Shown piece after piece: positions 12,310 through 24,100 of a stretch of 64,000 nucleotides of DNA. Position numbers and translations under genes: made by a program. Under the pieces are notes generated by a model. The model saw nothing but the letters and a program-made list of their open reading frames with translations, had not been told where the DNA came from and searched no databases. The first letter of the stretch is position 1. The number at the start of each line of letters is the position of its first letter. The stretch is from Liolophura sinensis (taxonomy: Eukaryota > Mollusca > Polyplacophora > Chitonida > Chitonidae): the NCBI RefSeq assembly GCF_032854445.1, contig NC_088295.1, positions 76,476,028 through 76,540,027 of the forward strand. Reading direction: 5' to 3'.

Positions 12310-12897
12310 CTCCATTTTCTATGCTCTTGATAACTAACCATAGAATTTGGTACACAATTTGTACCGCTCGGAATACCTGTAGGGTATACTCTTTATAACT
12401 AACCACAGAATTTGGTACACAATTTGTACCAATTGGAATACCTGTAGGCCATACTCTCGATAACTAACCATAGAATTTGGTACACAATTTGTACCGCTCG
12501 GAATACCTGTATGCTATACTCTTGATAACTAACCACAGAATTTGGTACACAATTTGTATCCACGCAATATCTGTAGGGTATACTCTTTAAAACTAACCAC
12601 AGAATTTGGTACACAATTTGTACCAATTGGAATACCTGTAGGCCATACTCTCGATAACTAACCATAGAATTTGGTACACAATTTGTACCTATCACAATAC
12701 CTGTGGGCTACGCTCTTAATAACCAACCATAGAATTTGGTGCATAATTTGAACCAATCGGAATACCTGTAGGCTGTACTCTTGATAACTAACCATAGAAT
12801 TTGATACACAATTTGTGCCAATCGGAATACCTGTAGGCTATACTCTTAATAACTAACCATAGAATTTGGTACACAATTTGTACCAATCGGAATATGT
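12310..12897. repeat. 65-bp satellite, ~9 units, trimeric higher order
   Basis: Units of 65 bp built on AACTAACCATAGAATTTGGT ACACAATTTGTACC, with starts at 12332, 12397, 12462 and onward. Units 1 and 4 share GGGTATACTCTTTA, units 2 and 5 share AATTGG with GGCCATACTCTCGAT, and unit 3 differs. This gives a 195-bp higher-order repeat over the first six units. The minus-strand frame across it is not a gene because 65 is not a multiple of three. Confidence 0.95.
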
Positions 12898-13254
12898 ATA
12901 GCGGAAGTGAAGAAGAATTTGTTAACCTTTACGGTTACTGTAGCTAATGTTAACTTTTGCGCTCCAAAATGATACAAATCATACACGTAAGTATTAACAA
13001 AATTACTTTTATTTGTATTAGTATACATAAGTACACGTTTTGGAAGTAAAAATTCAAGAGGATGTCTGGTATCGACCTACAGCTCAAACTGTGTAATGGT
13101 GACATGACATTGCCAGGCTACTTCTACATTTGGACAGAAATGTCTGTCACTTCAACTGTACAGCTGTGATATGATGCATTCTCACGCAGACAAGGAAAAA
13201 CCATATATTTACAGAAGTCGGGGCAAATTTAGGCATAGTAAAAGTTACACGGCC

Positions 13255-13510
13255 AACGCCAATTTGCGCAATGAAATCCAGCGCTTGCATCTTAATAGTT
13301 TAACGATACAAACAACAGTTTGCACAATTGAAACAAACACTTGCATTTATAGGCTAATAATACAAACGCCAGTTTACGTAATAACACGAACCGCTGCATA
13401 CTTATATGTTAACATGCTCAAATCAATAATGCAGTTTAAATCAACTTTTGTTTTGCAATGGGTTAAATGTAACCGACAATTTGCACAATTAAAAGCATTC
13501 TTATAGTCCA
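13255..13510. repeat. Old ~55-bp minisatellite
   Basis: Four to five strongly diverged units, each starting RTTTRCRCAATW and passing through GCTTGCAT...TTTA...GATACAAAC-like blocks, with periods of 56 and 54 bp between the clearest starts (13262, 13318, 13372). Confidence 0.6.
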
Positions 13511-14263
13511 ACAATGTGAAAGCCAAATGACGCCAGAGAACGTTATCTGCCAAGCTCTCATCCAATGTGTCACTACTATCAACAAGTCACTTGCCTACAT
13601 GGGTATCCATAACACGTCTTTTTCCCGCGATGTAGTTCAATAATAAACAACAATGTACTGAAAAAACTTGGCCAGTAGCATGCAGCTACACGAAATCTTA
13701 TACTTCGAATGAAAAAGAAAAACAGCAGGAAGCATCAGCAATAAATGAATCGATGCAGAAACTAACACTGTTTTCCAAAATAAGTAATAAAATTTGACGA
13801 AACTTTAGGTTTCATGAAGATAAATATTTAAATGAAAGACGAAGGTTGGACGTGTCTTCTATAAATGGATGTGTTGCGTGCTAAACATTCAAAACAACTG
13901 ACAAGGTGAAAAGACGAAAATATCGATCAAACCGTTCCTTAGTCCATTATGCTGATATAGTGTCAAATGATTCCAACAGACACATCCAGTACAGTAACTG
14001 GCGCGAAAACCGAATTATATAATGGTCCATATTGAACACGTCCATATTCAGTGTAACATACACAGAAAAGACAAAGTGAGGAAAAATACGACACAACAGT
14101 ATGTGCTGAAGCTATGCAAGAAAATGAGAACGTCACAAGAGATAGCATCTTATTACGTCATAAGTACTGAACATTTCACAACATCTGTAACATGATCATG
14201 CCAAGTGGACATTGGAGAACGCTGTGGTCACGTGGTCAATGTGACTGGGCCGGAAATGGTGTG
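13511..14263. other. 3' flank of gene A
   Basis: Downstream of gene A's stop codon in the transcribed direction; it presumably includes the 3'UTR. No canonical AATAAA was found close to the stop. Confidence 0.5.
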
Positions 14264-14487
14264 TCATTGAACCATGCGCGTGAAATGCGGAAGTAGCAAT
14301 GTCAGAATGAGGCACGAGAGTATCACAGTCTGTAGTGTGGATCTTGAAGGCCCAGTCCCGTTACATCGTGGCTTGTTACAGAAGCATATGTGACCGGTAC
14401 CAGGTCTCGACTCCTCCATACACACCAAATGTATAGTCATGTCAATGTTCAGATGAGACGAGCATGTCCTCTTCACTCGAGTAAGAC
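14264..14487 (-). CDS. Ly6/uPAR-like gene A, exon 3 (finger 3, GPI-type tail)
   Basis: Terminal exon of gene A. The acceptor is a T-rich tract ending TTTCTAG. The first two bases complete a Gly codon with the phase-1 G left by exon 2. It encodes 73 further residues and a stop. The remaining five of ten LU cysteines are here: KRTCSS, HLVCME, and the terminal motif CFCNKPRCN, whose last C-N pair is the family hallmark. A glycosylation site (NGT) follows. The C-terminus carries a hydrophobic stretch (TVILSCLILTLLLPHF) with only five residues after it, a good GPI-attachment signal; the anchor site would lie near CNGTG. The mature protein is therefore predicted to sit on the outer membrane surface. 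I did not find a convincing polyadenylation signal. Confidence 0.85.
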
Positions 14488-14581
14488 CTAGAAAGCAAAA
14501 AACAAAACATACCCTTATATACTCAGCATCTGTTTTGAGAGTATTTAATTTGATTTTTTTTATTAAGACATAATAAACGAC

Positions 14582-14760
14582 TTACAGCATAGAGAGTAAA
14601 ACTAAAGCACTGACGACAATGTCTTAATTGGCAAATGCTCATACGTAACTGGCGTCCTGTAAGTTTAACTCGGTTAGGGTTTTTACCTGTTCATGTAAAT
14701 GCTTAAATAATAACACATTACACCTCTCAACATTACAACTGAACAGAAATATGTAAAAAA
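14582..14760. repeat. Dispersed segment S, copy in gene A intron 2
   Basis: About 180 bp shared with 40318-40505 (blocks TACAGCATAGAGAG, TTGGCAAATG, CTGTTCATGTAAATGC). It lies about 95 bp upstream of gene A exon 3 in the transcribed direction. Type unknown. Confidence 0.75.
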
Positions 14761-14927
14761 AAGCATGTATAATGTTAACAATTTATTTACGTATTTAATG
14801 TTAGTAATTTATTAACGTCTTTGGTTTATAATTAAGTTATTTAATAAGGTCATTTTCTTTGAATAAACTTAAACTTGAGCCACAAGCCATACATGTATAT
14901 TTACACTCCTGCAAAATGCATGGTTAT

Positions 14928-15150
14928 CACTAGCGCAGCGCAATGACCGAACGGCCTCAAACCAACGCGGTCACTGAGAGTTCAAGTCCAGCTGGCTTCT
15001 CCGGTCGTGCTGATAAGGTCTACAGAAACCTGCGGATTGTTGTCGGTTTTCCCCGGGCTCCGCCCGGATTTCTCCCACTATAATGCTGGCCCGCCGTCGT
15101 ATAAGGGGAATAGTTTTGAGCGCAGCATAAAATACCAATCCAAATGTGAT
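14928..15150 (+). mobile_element. tRNA-SINE, 5' truncated
   Basis: Starts at TAGCGCAGCGCAATGACC, so the A-box is missing. It then shows the GAGTTCAAGTCCAGC B-box-like block, CCCGGGCTCCGCCCGG hairpin and the CGCCGTCGTATAAG...AAATACCAATCCAAA tail. Lies in gene A intron 2, in the opposite orientation to the gene. Confidence 0.87.
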
Positions 15151-15216
15151 ATGTAGCGGATTGCAAACATTTAAAGCATTTAATGCTATTATATTGTTCC
15201 AGGCAAGACATGCGTG

Positions 15217-15547
15217 TTAGGCTGTGGTCAGCTTATAAAAAAGCCCCTCTGTGGCATAAGATACAGAATTAGTGGCATTTGAAGAGCCCTGACGTGTGCT
15301 GTCCTCCAGGTCTATCGGTATCCGATCCAATATGAGTCTCACATAGGCGAATTGCAGAGCTCTCATCCAAACAAAGCTCTTTAATCTAGACTTTTGCCGA
15401 GTGGATTGTTTGCTTAGTGAGATCGCTGTAAAGGTATCGATGAAGGTCCTGATGAAATCTTCAAGCGAAGGGTCATTGGAGACCTCAACTGGGAGATAAA
15501 CTTCATTCTCGGTGCTTGTAGAACAATCCACGGTCCAGGAATAAATC
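15217..15547 (-). CDS. Possible unassigned terminal exon inside gene A intron 2
   Basis: An open stretch of about 110 codons begins exactly at a good acceptor (TTCTGTTCAG|G) and runs to a stop. Its N-terminal part is acidic (ENEVYLPVEVSNDPSLEDF) and its middle basic. It matches no family I know. It lies on the same strand as gene A, between exons 2 and 3. If it were spliced to gene A exon 2, the reading frame would not be the long one but another open for about 46 codons. It may therefore be an exon of a nested gene, an alternative 3' exon, or chance. Open stretches of this length occur by chance in this window, so confidence is low. Confidence 0.2.
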
Positions 15548-17699
15548 CTGAACAGAACAATGGTACAGAATTAAGCTGTAGGCTACAGAAGTATGTCCCC
15601 GCCAGGTTAATATCTCTACCCTATCACCTTCACAACGATGGGCCTCGCCAAGTGGACGGCAGACACTACTATGACGTTCAGATCCTAGACACTTATTCTC
15701 AAATTTGTTATTCTCAAATTCGATTTGTCCAGGCTCTCATTCCCAGATCATTAACTTTTCATCGGCATTTTACATTTATAGACCTTTTAATTCTTTAGTA
15801 GGCAGCTATTAGTGGTGCAACATTTGCTGATGTGTTAAGTGTGTCTGGTGACGTGGAAATATAAAAAAATCCGTAACCTGGCCGATGGTAACAGTCACAT
15901 TGACACTGAAGAAAATACAAACAAATCGATAATGCTAGTCTGTTCTACCGGATAATTCCTTCCCCTGCTGACTTTCTATGGCATCTCTACTCTGCCTCTG
16001 CGGTTTTACTGGGTATCATATCAACTTTGTCATTTCATTATCTCCACAAACTTCATTTATCCCTAGCCTTTTGGCCCCTTTCCACTCACCGCGTCAGCCT
16101 CAATTCTTTGCCCATGAGAACAACGCAGAAGCTGCCAGACGTTGTGTTCATGAAACCTTCGGGTGGACAATAAACAAAGTCGAAGGCAGAACGATTCTCA
16201 GCACGTACGTTAATACAATATAGCTTTGGATTCACTGACTGAGGGCGTTAGCATAGTCCCTGTCACGTTCTATACGTCAAAAGAGTCACTAGCTTAGGAT
16301 CCCCAATGTTCAAAACGGTAGAACATGGGAGATGTGGCAGTGATCTGTTCCTCACACATTACAACACAGCCTGGAGACATCAGGCGTGCCTATTTTTACC
16401 TCAGGTTCAAGTTATTATCACAGGTGTATAGATTGCTTTTCAGGATGGTGCTCCCATAGCGTCTGTGCTAACTGCTTCGACCCAGACAACTTTATGCGGT
16501 CGACCATGTATTACATTGACATCACCAGTATATTCAGCCACTCTGGCTTTCAATATTGACCTCTGCCAAGAACAATGGTTTGGTTAGTGGAGCTCCCTTA
16601 GCCACTATACTGCCATATTTGTAACATTTATTTTCCGTCTAAAACCGGTTTAAGCCTTCTACCAAAGTAAGTAATCAAATTGGTTTTGTTATTTCCCTGT
16701 ATACAATGTGACGATTTTCACATCAGTATAAGTATGTGTAGAAAATGGTACAGTTGAACTCTACATATTTGACATATACTTTACCGGACAAGGAGAGAGC
16801 CAAATATATTTGAAAAGGACATGTGGAACAAATGGGGCCGACGTCTAGGCAAAGAAGGAAAGATACTAGTAAACCATATTTTAGAATGTTCATCGTTCCG
16901 GAGGCGCTCGACCAGTGTTTTAACCTTTATTGTATACATTGGAAGGCTTGTTTGCGGGTAATAAACCAGGTAGTCTCTATATGAATTACCAAAAGTTGGC
17001 TGACTTTCTGCCGGCAAAACATTCATATTTACAGCTTTATGTGCCGATGTGTTCCTCGTTCTTGTCACTGCATAGGAACTTTCAAGCCTTTACTCCAAAG
17101 TGTGAAACCAATACCGTATAAATATCACTCGCATGTTACCAGCAAAGAAAAAAAATTATAAAAAACAACGACGTACGATGACATGTGATGCATTGCCTAG
17201 ACGCTAGGGGAAATTGCTTAATCGTCTGTATATTCAAATTTCTCTCCAGATATTGCCTCCAAACAATTCATCAGGTTTTACCACAGGCCTTGCCCTGTTT
17301 GCTGTTTTGTTTGAGATCAATTCCATCCAAGAGCAGTATGCATATAGACAATGGACAGATTGGAATTTTATTCAGCTGTTTTCCATATCCAGTGGGGAGG
17401 GGATTTGGACCCATCTCATGTTTTCATCACGCGTAATGCTGGGTAATCAATCAGAGCTTCTAATTTGACGTCCCGATGATTATTTAGTCCTTTGGTATAG
17501 TTGCATACAGTGTGCAAGCAAACTCCAACCTCTGCTGAAAGCCAGGTGTCGGAAAACAACAGTCTCAGACTTTCTCCCTTTTTGCTCATTTCACGCACAC
17601 GGCATACTGGTTTATGTAGTTCTGCTGAAGCCATCGTGCTAGGGGCGTGTACAAAGATGCATAAAATGACCACCTTGGTATACGTAGAAAACTCTTGGA

Positions 17700-17747
17700 A
17701 ATGGTTTTTAAAACAACAATCAAGTAAATAAATAAATAAAATAAATC
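17700..17747 (+). mobile_element. Possible SINE tail remnant
   Basis: AAAACAACAATCAAGTAAATAAATAAATA resembles the last bases of the SINE family plus its simple tail. Too short to be sure. Confidence 0.35.
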
Positions 17748-17813
17748 TCTGCAGATATTATTGACATGCCTTGGTATAACCCTTACTACCGCCGAGGGAC
17801 TATAGTTGCAAAC

Positions 17814-17963
17814 CTGGTTTGATTTCGCGAACCCACTTAGCACAGTAACCTTCACACATGACCGTAGTCAGAACCTTGCTGGTTTTGTTGAAAGGATCGG
17901 AGCAGTAGTGGTCTTCATTATACGTAAGGCAGTCATAACACTCGATGTCCTCCTTAGCTTTAA
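17814..17963 (-). CDS. Ly6/uPAR-like gene A, exon 2 (fingers 1-2)
   Basis: Middle exon of gene A, 150 bp, phase 1 at both ends. The acceptor has a long T tract ending TTTCAG and the donor is CCAG|GTTTGC. It encodes the first half of an LU domain. The cysteines read C-x2-C (ECYDC), then HYCSDPF, then MCEGYC followed by AKW. This spacing (CxxC, C-S-D-P-F, CxxxC) is typical of invertebrate Ly6 proteins. An N-glycosylation site (FNKTS) sits between fingers. Known family members are small extracellular proteins, often GPI-anchored, acting in receptor modulation, adhesion or junction assembly; no specific partner can be inferred here. The same layout recurs in the exon at 48922-49059, which supports the model. 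Confidence 0.85.
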
Positions 17964-18116
17964 CTGAAAAAAAGCACAAGAAAAGCAAGTGATCATTTCT
18001 ACTGTCCAAAATATTAGCTTAAGATTAAGAGCTTTCAGTGAATAATTATGGCTCAACGCCATATCGGCAATATTGCAACCATATCGTGTCGAAACCAGAG
18101 CGTTGAAATTATTTGA

Positions 18117-18205
18117 ATGACTTATTTACGGTGTTTGTATTTTACACCATACCTACAGATACTGTACTTATACGACGGCAATCCGGTTTATGAGTGGAAG
18201 AAAAA
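18117..18205 (-). mobile_element. Degenerate tRNA-SINE 3' fragment
   Basis: Minus-strand tail recognisable through TTTACACCATAC, TACTTATACGACGGC and TTTATGAGTGGAAG. Strongly diverged. Confidence 0.55.
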
Positions 18206-20936
18206 AACTTTTTGTGCAATGAGAGACCGACATCTTATAGGACTGAGGCAGAGAGCGTCCCCATTGCCATTTTTGTATGTGCGTGGTTGCCTGTTGTGAT
18301 ATTTGCTTAATGTATATCTGAAAGTAGGTTAAGCTGTCACCGCAAGGCGCAGTATTGATCTGAACAAAGGCAGTTAACTGTATATAACATCTGAAAGGTT
18401 TTCACCACATGATATGTATATTTTATCCCAGACCCGTGTGCTGACTGCAGATATGACCGACAAATTATGGAACTGAAGCATTACTATCTTCTCCAGATGG
18501 CTGGATTTCCCCCCGGCTTTTATAGGTATATACACATATATTATGTTGGCATGAAATATACCTGGAGGGTCAAACATAACATAACATAAGCCTAAGACAA
18601 CCAGGTCTTCGTTATATAACACAGATTAGCTCTTCTTCTAACTACATCAAACAAGAACAGTAATTCATGGAAGGTGAACCAATGCCCTCGTATCGCCGGA
18701 AGATACTGTTTTCACAAGGATTTAGGAACTTGGTTGCAAAAGAGACATGGTACGTGCTATTTGACCGGCTACTACCAGTTCCATGACACATTTGCTTATA
18801 ATCGCAGCAATAAGGTGGAAACAGAATAGATAATGTTTTAAGACCGAAAGACGATATCAGCCAAGCGATACCTAAATCATTGTCAACATAGCTGAAACAC
18901 TCCCTGACTCTTCAATCCATTACCACAATAAATCACTGGACTACTTTAAGATGATAGCAAAGTACGTGCATCCATGATTAACAGTACATGAATTAATCAT
19001 TTATTTACCGTTCGATAATATCCAACACAGAGCACTACGTCATGTTTTATGCATGAATAAAACATGACCATCTCGAGGTTAGCAGTCAGTAGTGAGACAT
19101 AATTATATGGCTGCAAAGCCTTGATGCAAACTCGTCACTATCAACTCGGTAATGCTAGTTTCGAATTCCCTGCATAATCGTTGCGTCACAATGAAGCGTA
19201 CACTGGACAAAGAGAAAAGTCTCAAAGGCAGCTTCCCCATCAATTATTTTTCTAGAAACGTGCGATTAAAAAAACAAAAGTACTGGAACTATGAAATAAT
19301 ACCATGGAAGATTAAAGCATGATGCATGATTTCAGGATGTAACTGCTTAACTAAGCTTGAAGATTCTTCAAAGAATCTTGGCCTAGAACTTGTGTTCTTT
19401 TAGTTTTTGGGCTTTGGGTTATGAAAGTGGTTCTAAGCAATAATTTTGATTGACAAAAGATACATTTGCAGACAAGTAAGAACCGGTGGCAATTAACACG
19501 TACATGAGCTGATCCATTTTAAGTAGAAATGGTAATTTATATTTATAAAACGCTGACATGATTGATAGGGGCAAGTCCTGTTTCCAGTAAGTCTTAACAT
19601 GTGGGGAACAATAATAATGCAAGTTTAAACCAACTAATGGGAACATCCTCACAAAAAGATTGTAAATAACGACTACTATCTTAGTAACTTATTGATTTTG
19701 CGTTATTTCTTCTGAATTTATTATTTACCCGTAACGACATGCATCATTATACTCAACAGCACAAAACGACGAGAACTATTTTTGCAAACAGGATATCATG
19801 TGTGTAATCATGTGAATTGGTGGGCTAATATTTGATGAAGGCTCCGGGAATCACGGACTTAGTTTCCAGATTTTCCGGCAACATGCAAATTTAAAGAAGC
19901 TATTAGCCAGCGAATCACTCCAGAAAACTGGCTGAACACACTGAATAAGGTTCATCATCGTCCCAGAAACCCAACGCACTGTGATATCCGAGTTACCGGA
20001 GAGATCTGAAATCCATCGACCCTGCGCTAGTATTCGTGACATTTCCCTGGGATTGCCGGAATTGTAACACGAGGCCTTCGAGCATTACGAGTTCCGTACA
20101 TCACTGGCCTAAATGTAAAAACTGGGTTGGGCGTAGAAAGCAAACAGAGTGAAACGGATTCTAATATGAAAGCATCCTCAATCCCAGTCTGGTATAAAGG
20201 CCAGACAAGCGCACACCTCTCTTTCAGACTAGTTTTTTGTATAACTGAAACTATTCATTTTGCAAGGATATGCGTGAAAGAGATTAAATGCCATGCCTTT
20301 AGGCACGTCAATTAGAACTCACAGCCACTATTCACCACAGAGCATCAAACATAGCCAGAAGTGTCGATGCCAAGGTCGAGTAGATGTGCAGTGTATATCA
20401 AGATATACAAATCATACATCAATGTTGTTGACATAAAATCCATTTTCAGAAAAGAAATAGTTATGCAACATTTGAGGTGGAACTTCGTGAAGATTTTGCA
20501 TTGTCAAAGATGTCACTATATTCTTTGCTATCCAGCCCCTTGGGGTGCAGTTTCGAAAAGAAATGTACACACTCTTATACTAATCTCTTTAAATAACGGG
20601 ACTGGAACTGCCGTTTTCGCGTTTTTCGACGACAAGAGATATACGATAGCGCAGATTGAAAATAAATACAACTGAGTATGTGCTGGATGAAGGAGAATCT
20701 ATTTTACAACACAGAGGTTACAGAGTCTTACCATTAAATTTGGCGGCAATCAATATTTGATTTAGTGGTAAAACTCGTACACTGATGTAGAAGAAACATT
20801 TTACGTTCTCTCTCACTGACATTGTTTGATATTCATATCAAACTTCATGATGCTCAATCTTTTTGATTTTCAAAGCGAGTAGACTAACAAGTCTTCCACA
20901 TGGGCAAACTGTATGGAAAATCGCATTTCATTAAAT

Positions 20937-21105
20937 GATTTATTTATTTATTTGATTGGTGTGTTATGCAGTACTCAAGAATATTTCATTTACACGACAG
21001 CGGCCAGCATTATGGTGGGAGGAAACCGAACACAGCCCAAGAAAGCTAAGACCATCCGCAGGTTGCCACGCCCTACTCATGCCACCTGACCGGTGAAGCA
21101 ATTTG
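20937..21105 (-). mobile_element. tRNA-SINE, head lost
   Basis: Minus-strand tail and core: TTTGATTGGTG, TACTCAAGAATATTTCA, CGGCCAGCATTATGGTGGGAG and ACCATCCGCAGGTTGC. The tRNA head is absent. It sits in gene A intron 1, in the same orientation as the gene. Confidence 0.87.
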
Positions 21106-24100
21106 GGTCACCGGAACGTGCGTTTTTGAGGCTATGTTTTTATTTTAACCCTGTGTACAGATTAATCAAGTTATGACCTTAAAAATTGGTCAGTATATTA
21201 ACAAAATCATGCCATTTGAATGTCTAAAGTTTGAAAGGGTTTGAAAGGGTCTGAACAAAGGATAATGGAGCAATGCAGCATGAAAGTACGGCCCATTTGT
21301 TTATGTTCACCCGATATTAACAGTCAAAGTCTACCAAAACTTTTCCAAACTTTTCTAGCAAGACTTCATAAATATTAGATATTATAAAAAACAGGAGGCT
21401 TATGTATTCCTTTAGATCTAAAACAAATTTATCCCAGGGGATTAAGGGTGCGTGATGGTAGGGGGATAGTGGGAAGAGGGGTGCTACATGGCATACTGGC
21501 ATATCATTATCTTGTCTCAGGGAACTTTGCTGAGCGTGTCGCATGTGCCAAACAAAATGCCCTTCGCATGGCAAGGTTAATAAGGGTCATATTAACATTC
21601 AACCCCAGAGAATCCAGAAACGTCAGGAACCAGTCTGTATAAAAACTAGGCAGATCGCGGAGAAAAAATGTGAGAAACTCTGGGGATTAATCATAACTGA
21701 GTTACAATCTTAGGTGAAGCAATTTATTGATTTCCCCTATCAACACTCCGCCTTAACACATCCGGTGAACCAGCTACTACAAAATCTCATAGATAGGAAG
21801 AGAACGAGGTGTAGAACATGACACATTTGACCCGCCAATACAGACGAATATGCCCCAGTAGTAAGCACATAGTTGTATAGTTGTACGTGATATCCAGTCT
21901 TAGAATTATCCACACATGAACTGACTGCTGCATTTTGATCGGGGTGGTCAGTGTAAGATGTAAGCGACAGAAGTCCATCATTATGGTCAGCGAAAGATTA
22001 GTTTGTTACCAAAGTTCCTACAGATAAAGCATGTAAGATGACCTCATTCCATAGTCAATAAACAGCCAATAAAGCGATAAAAATGGCCTAGGGTAACAGA
22101 AGCAATAGTACAGTTTATTCTACTCGATGTGGAAATTGCACCAGACATTCACGGAGATATACGTCCATTTAGTGTGTTAATCATATTCTAATGGACACCG
22201 CACAGATATTTCCAGGAAACCATATTTCATACTTGCACGTCAGATCGGTACATGTTTACATTCTATTTCCGTGTCCTCGGATATTTGTCAGCCCTGGCAA
22301 AGTGATGTGTCTGTATCCACTTGTTTTCCCCCGAGGCTATTTCAGAAAAGAGCCACCATAAATGTAGACGAATGCCACTTGTTTAATCATCCCGAGGACA
22401 TCCTTCATTCCCCAAAACCGACCTAATCCCAAATATACTATTAGTAATGTGTTATATAATTGAATTACATTGCTGAGTAATTATAATGTAATGCATACCA
22501 AAGGGAGAAAAGGAAAACCTTGGATATCAAGTGACTGATTACTCTTAATCAACCAAGATGATTTCATGAACAGCACGTTTGTTCATGATAGGGCAGAACA
22601 TGTCGACCTGGATAAAAAAAAATATTTTGGACGGAGATCGATAAAATCTAGCATGGCCTGCGTTAGCTTCCTGAAATACCTTTGGTTTTATTCCTGGGTT
22701 TATTGACCAGGGATCTTTTCGTGCGGGATCACCACTCCGGAGACATGACCCATTTCCAGTGCAATCTCCAAGCGGTAACGGACCCGGCCAGTTTACACCA
22801 GACTGTTTACAAGATGTTGGAAACATTCGACGTCCTGAACAGCGGCCAGATAAGGTCAACCCTCTGCTGTCGAAATATTACACTCCATGCTGTTATATAA
22901 TACGTGGTTACATCCCTTGTCATAATACTAGAAGGTTTTGCCAGACTCAAATATATAAGCACGTGTATGTCTGGAATTTATCAATAGAATCTTATATTAG
23001 GGATTATTGATAGAATATTTGGGATTTCAATCACTTTTTCAACATAAATATTTTAACACAAGGGTCATTTCATTGGACTGTTTCTATGATATTAACAGAA
23101 GTAGATTACACCACAGAAAGTCCCATCCAATCAGAGTTTGTCGACACTTGGTTGACCAGAACTTGAATATGACCCACATATGACCAACTGAAATATGTAG
23201 CTATTCGTCCAGGCTTCTGTCGTTCTCTACACCCAGCCGCAACCAATGGCTGTTTTATGAACGTTTTCTCTATGTTGTTTGCGGTGAGGTTATTTTTATG
23301 ACTTTCGTCAGGTTTACAGGTCAAGGAAACTGGGCTTATGTCACATGGAGATCACTGTTCTGTGCCAGGTTCTTGACAAACCTCATGACGTAAGCTTAAG
23401 GCCGCAAGACTGTAACGGCCTGTGCAATGTTCCATCAAATTACAACATACTTTTCACAGGCGCCTGAAAGTAGTATGTCAACATACATCAAGTAGTGAAT
23501 ATGTATACATCAATGGTCGATATATGCCTACAGTAACACAGCTAATATTATCTCCATTGCCCTTATTCACTTGACACTGCAGGTGCCCAAATTATCGTAC
23601 TACCAATTCTACAAATCAATGCTAACCACAGGGCTTTTACTATCCTGGTGCCTATGTAAATTTGATTGTTCCGACCAAGCCGGCTGTGCCGCATTAACTG
23701 GCTGTGAAAAGTCACACCGTCATGAATACACCCATAGACGAGATTAACGTTTTGAGTACATGCATAATTAATGTGAGTCACGAAACGGTCGTGACCACAA
23801 ACAGGCGTTACCACGTGAACAATAGCGAATACGGCAGGTAATTGTAATTAATTTATTCCCTGACCATAGCTAACTAGGCCTCAGTTCTCGGGGGACAAGC
23901 CACTAGTGTGAATTCATCAGGTTTCTGGAAAGCTTCTGTTACCCACTGGTCATTTGCCTGCAAATCCTACCACCTCAGTTCTAACCAACCAGTTCTCGCC
24001 ACATTGAATCAGACCATGTTATTACCTATTATATTCGCTTTAATATTCTGTTTGACGTGAAAATATCTCCTTCTAGGGTTCACACTTAGTACTGTCCGTT

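Noticed and set aside
12399-12695. Minus-strand frame over the 65-bp satellite
   Set aside because: The period is not a multiple of three, so the peptide is not periodic by design; it is a satellite shadow.
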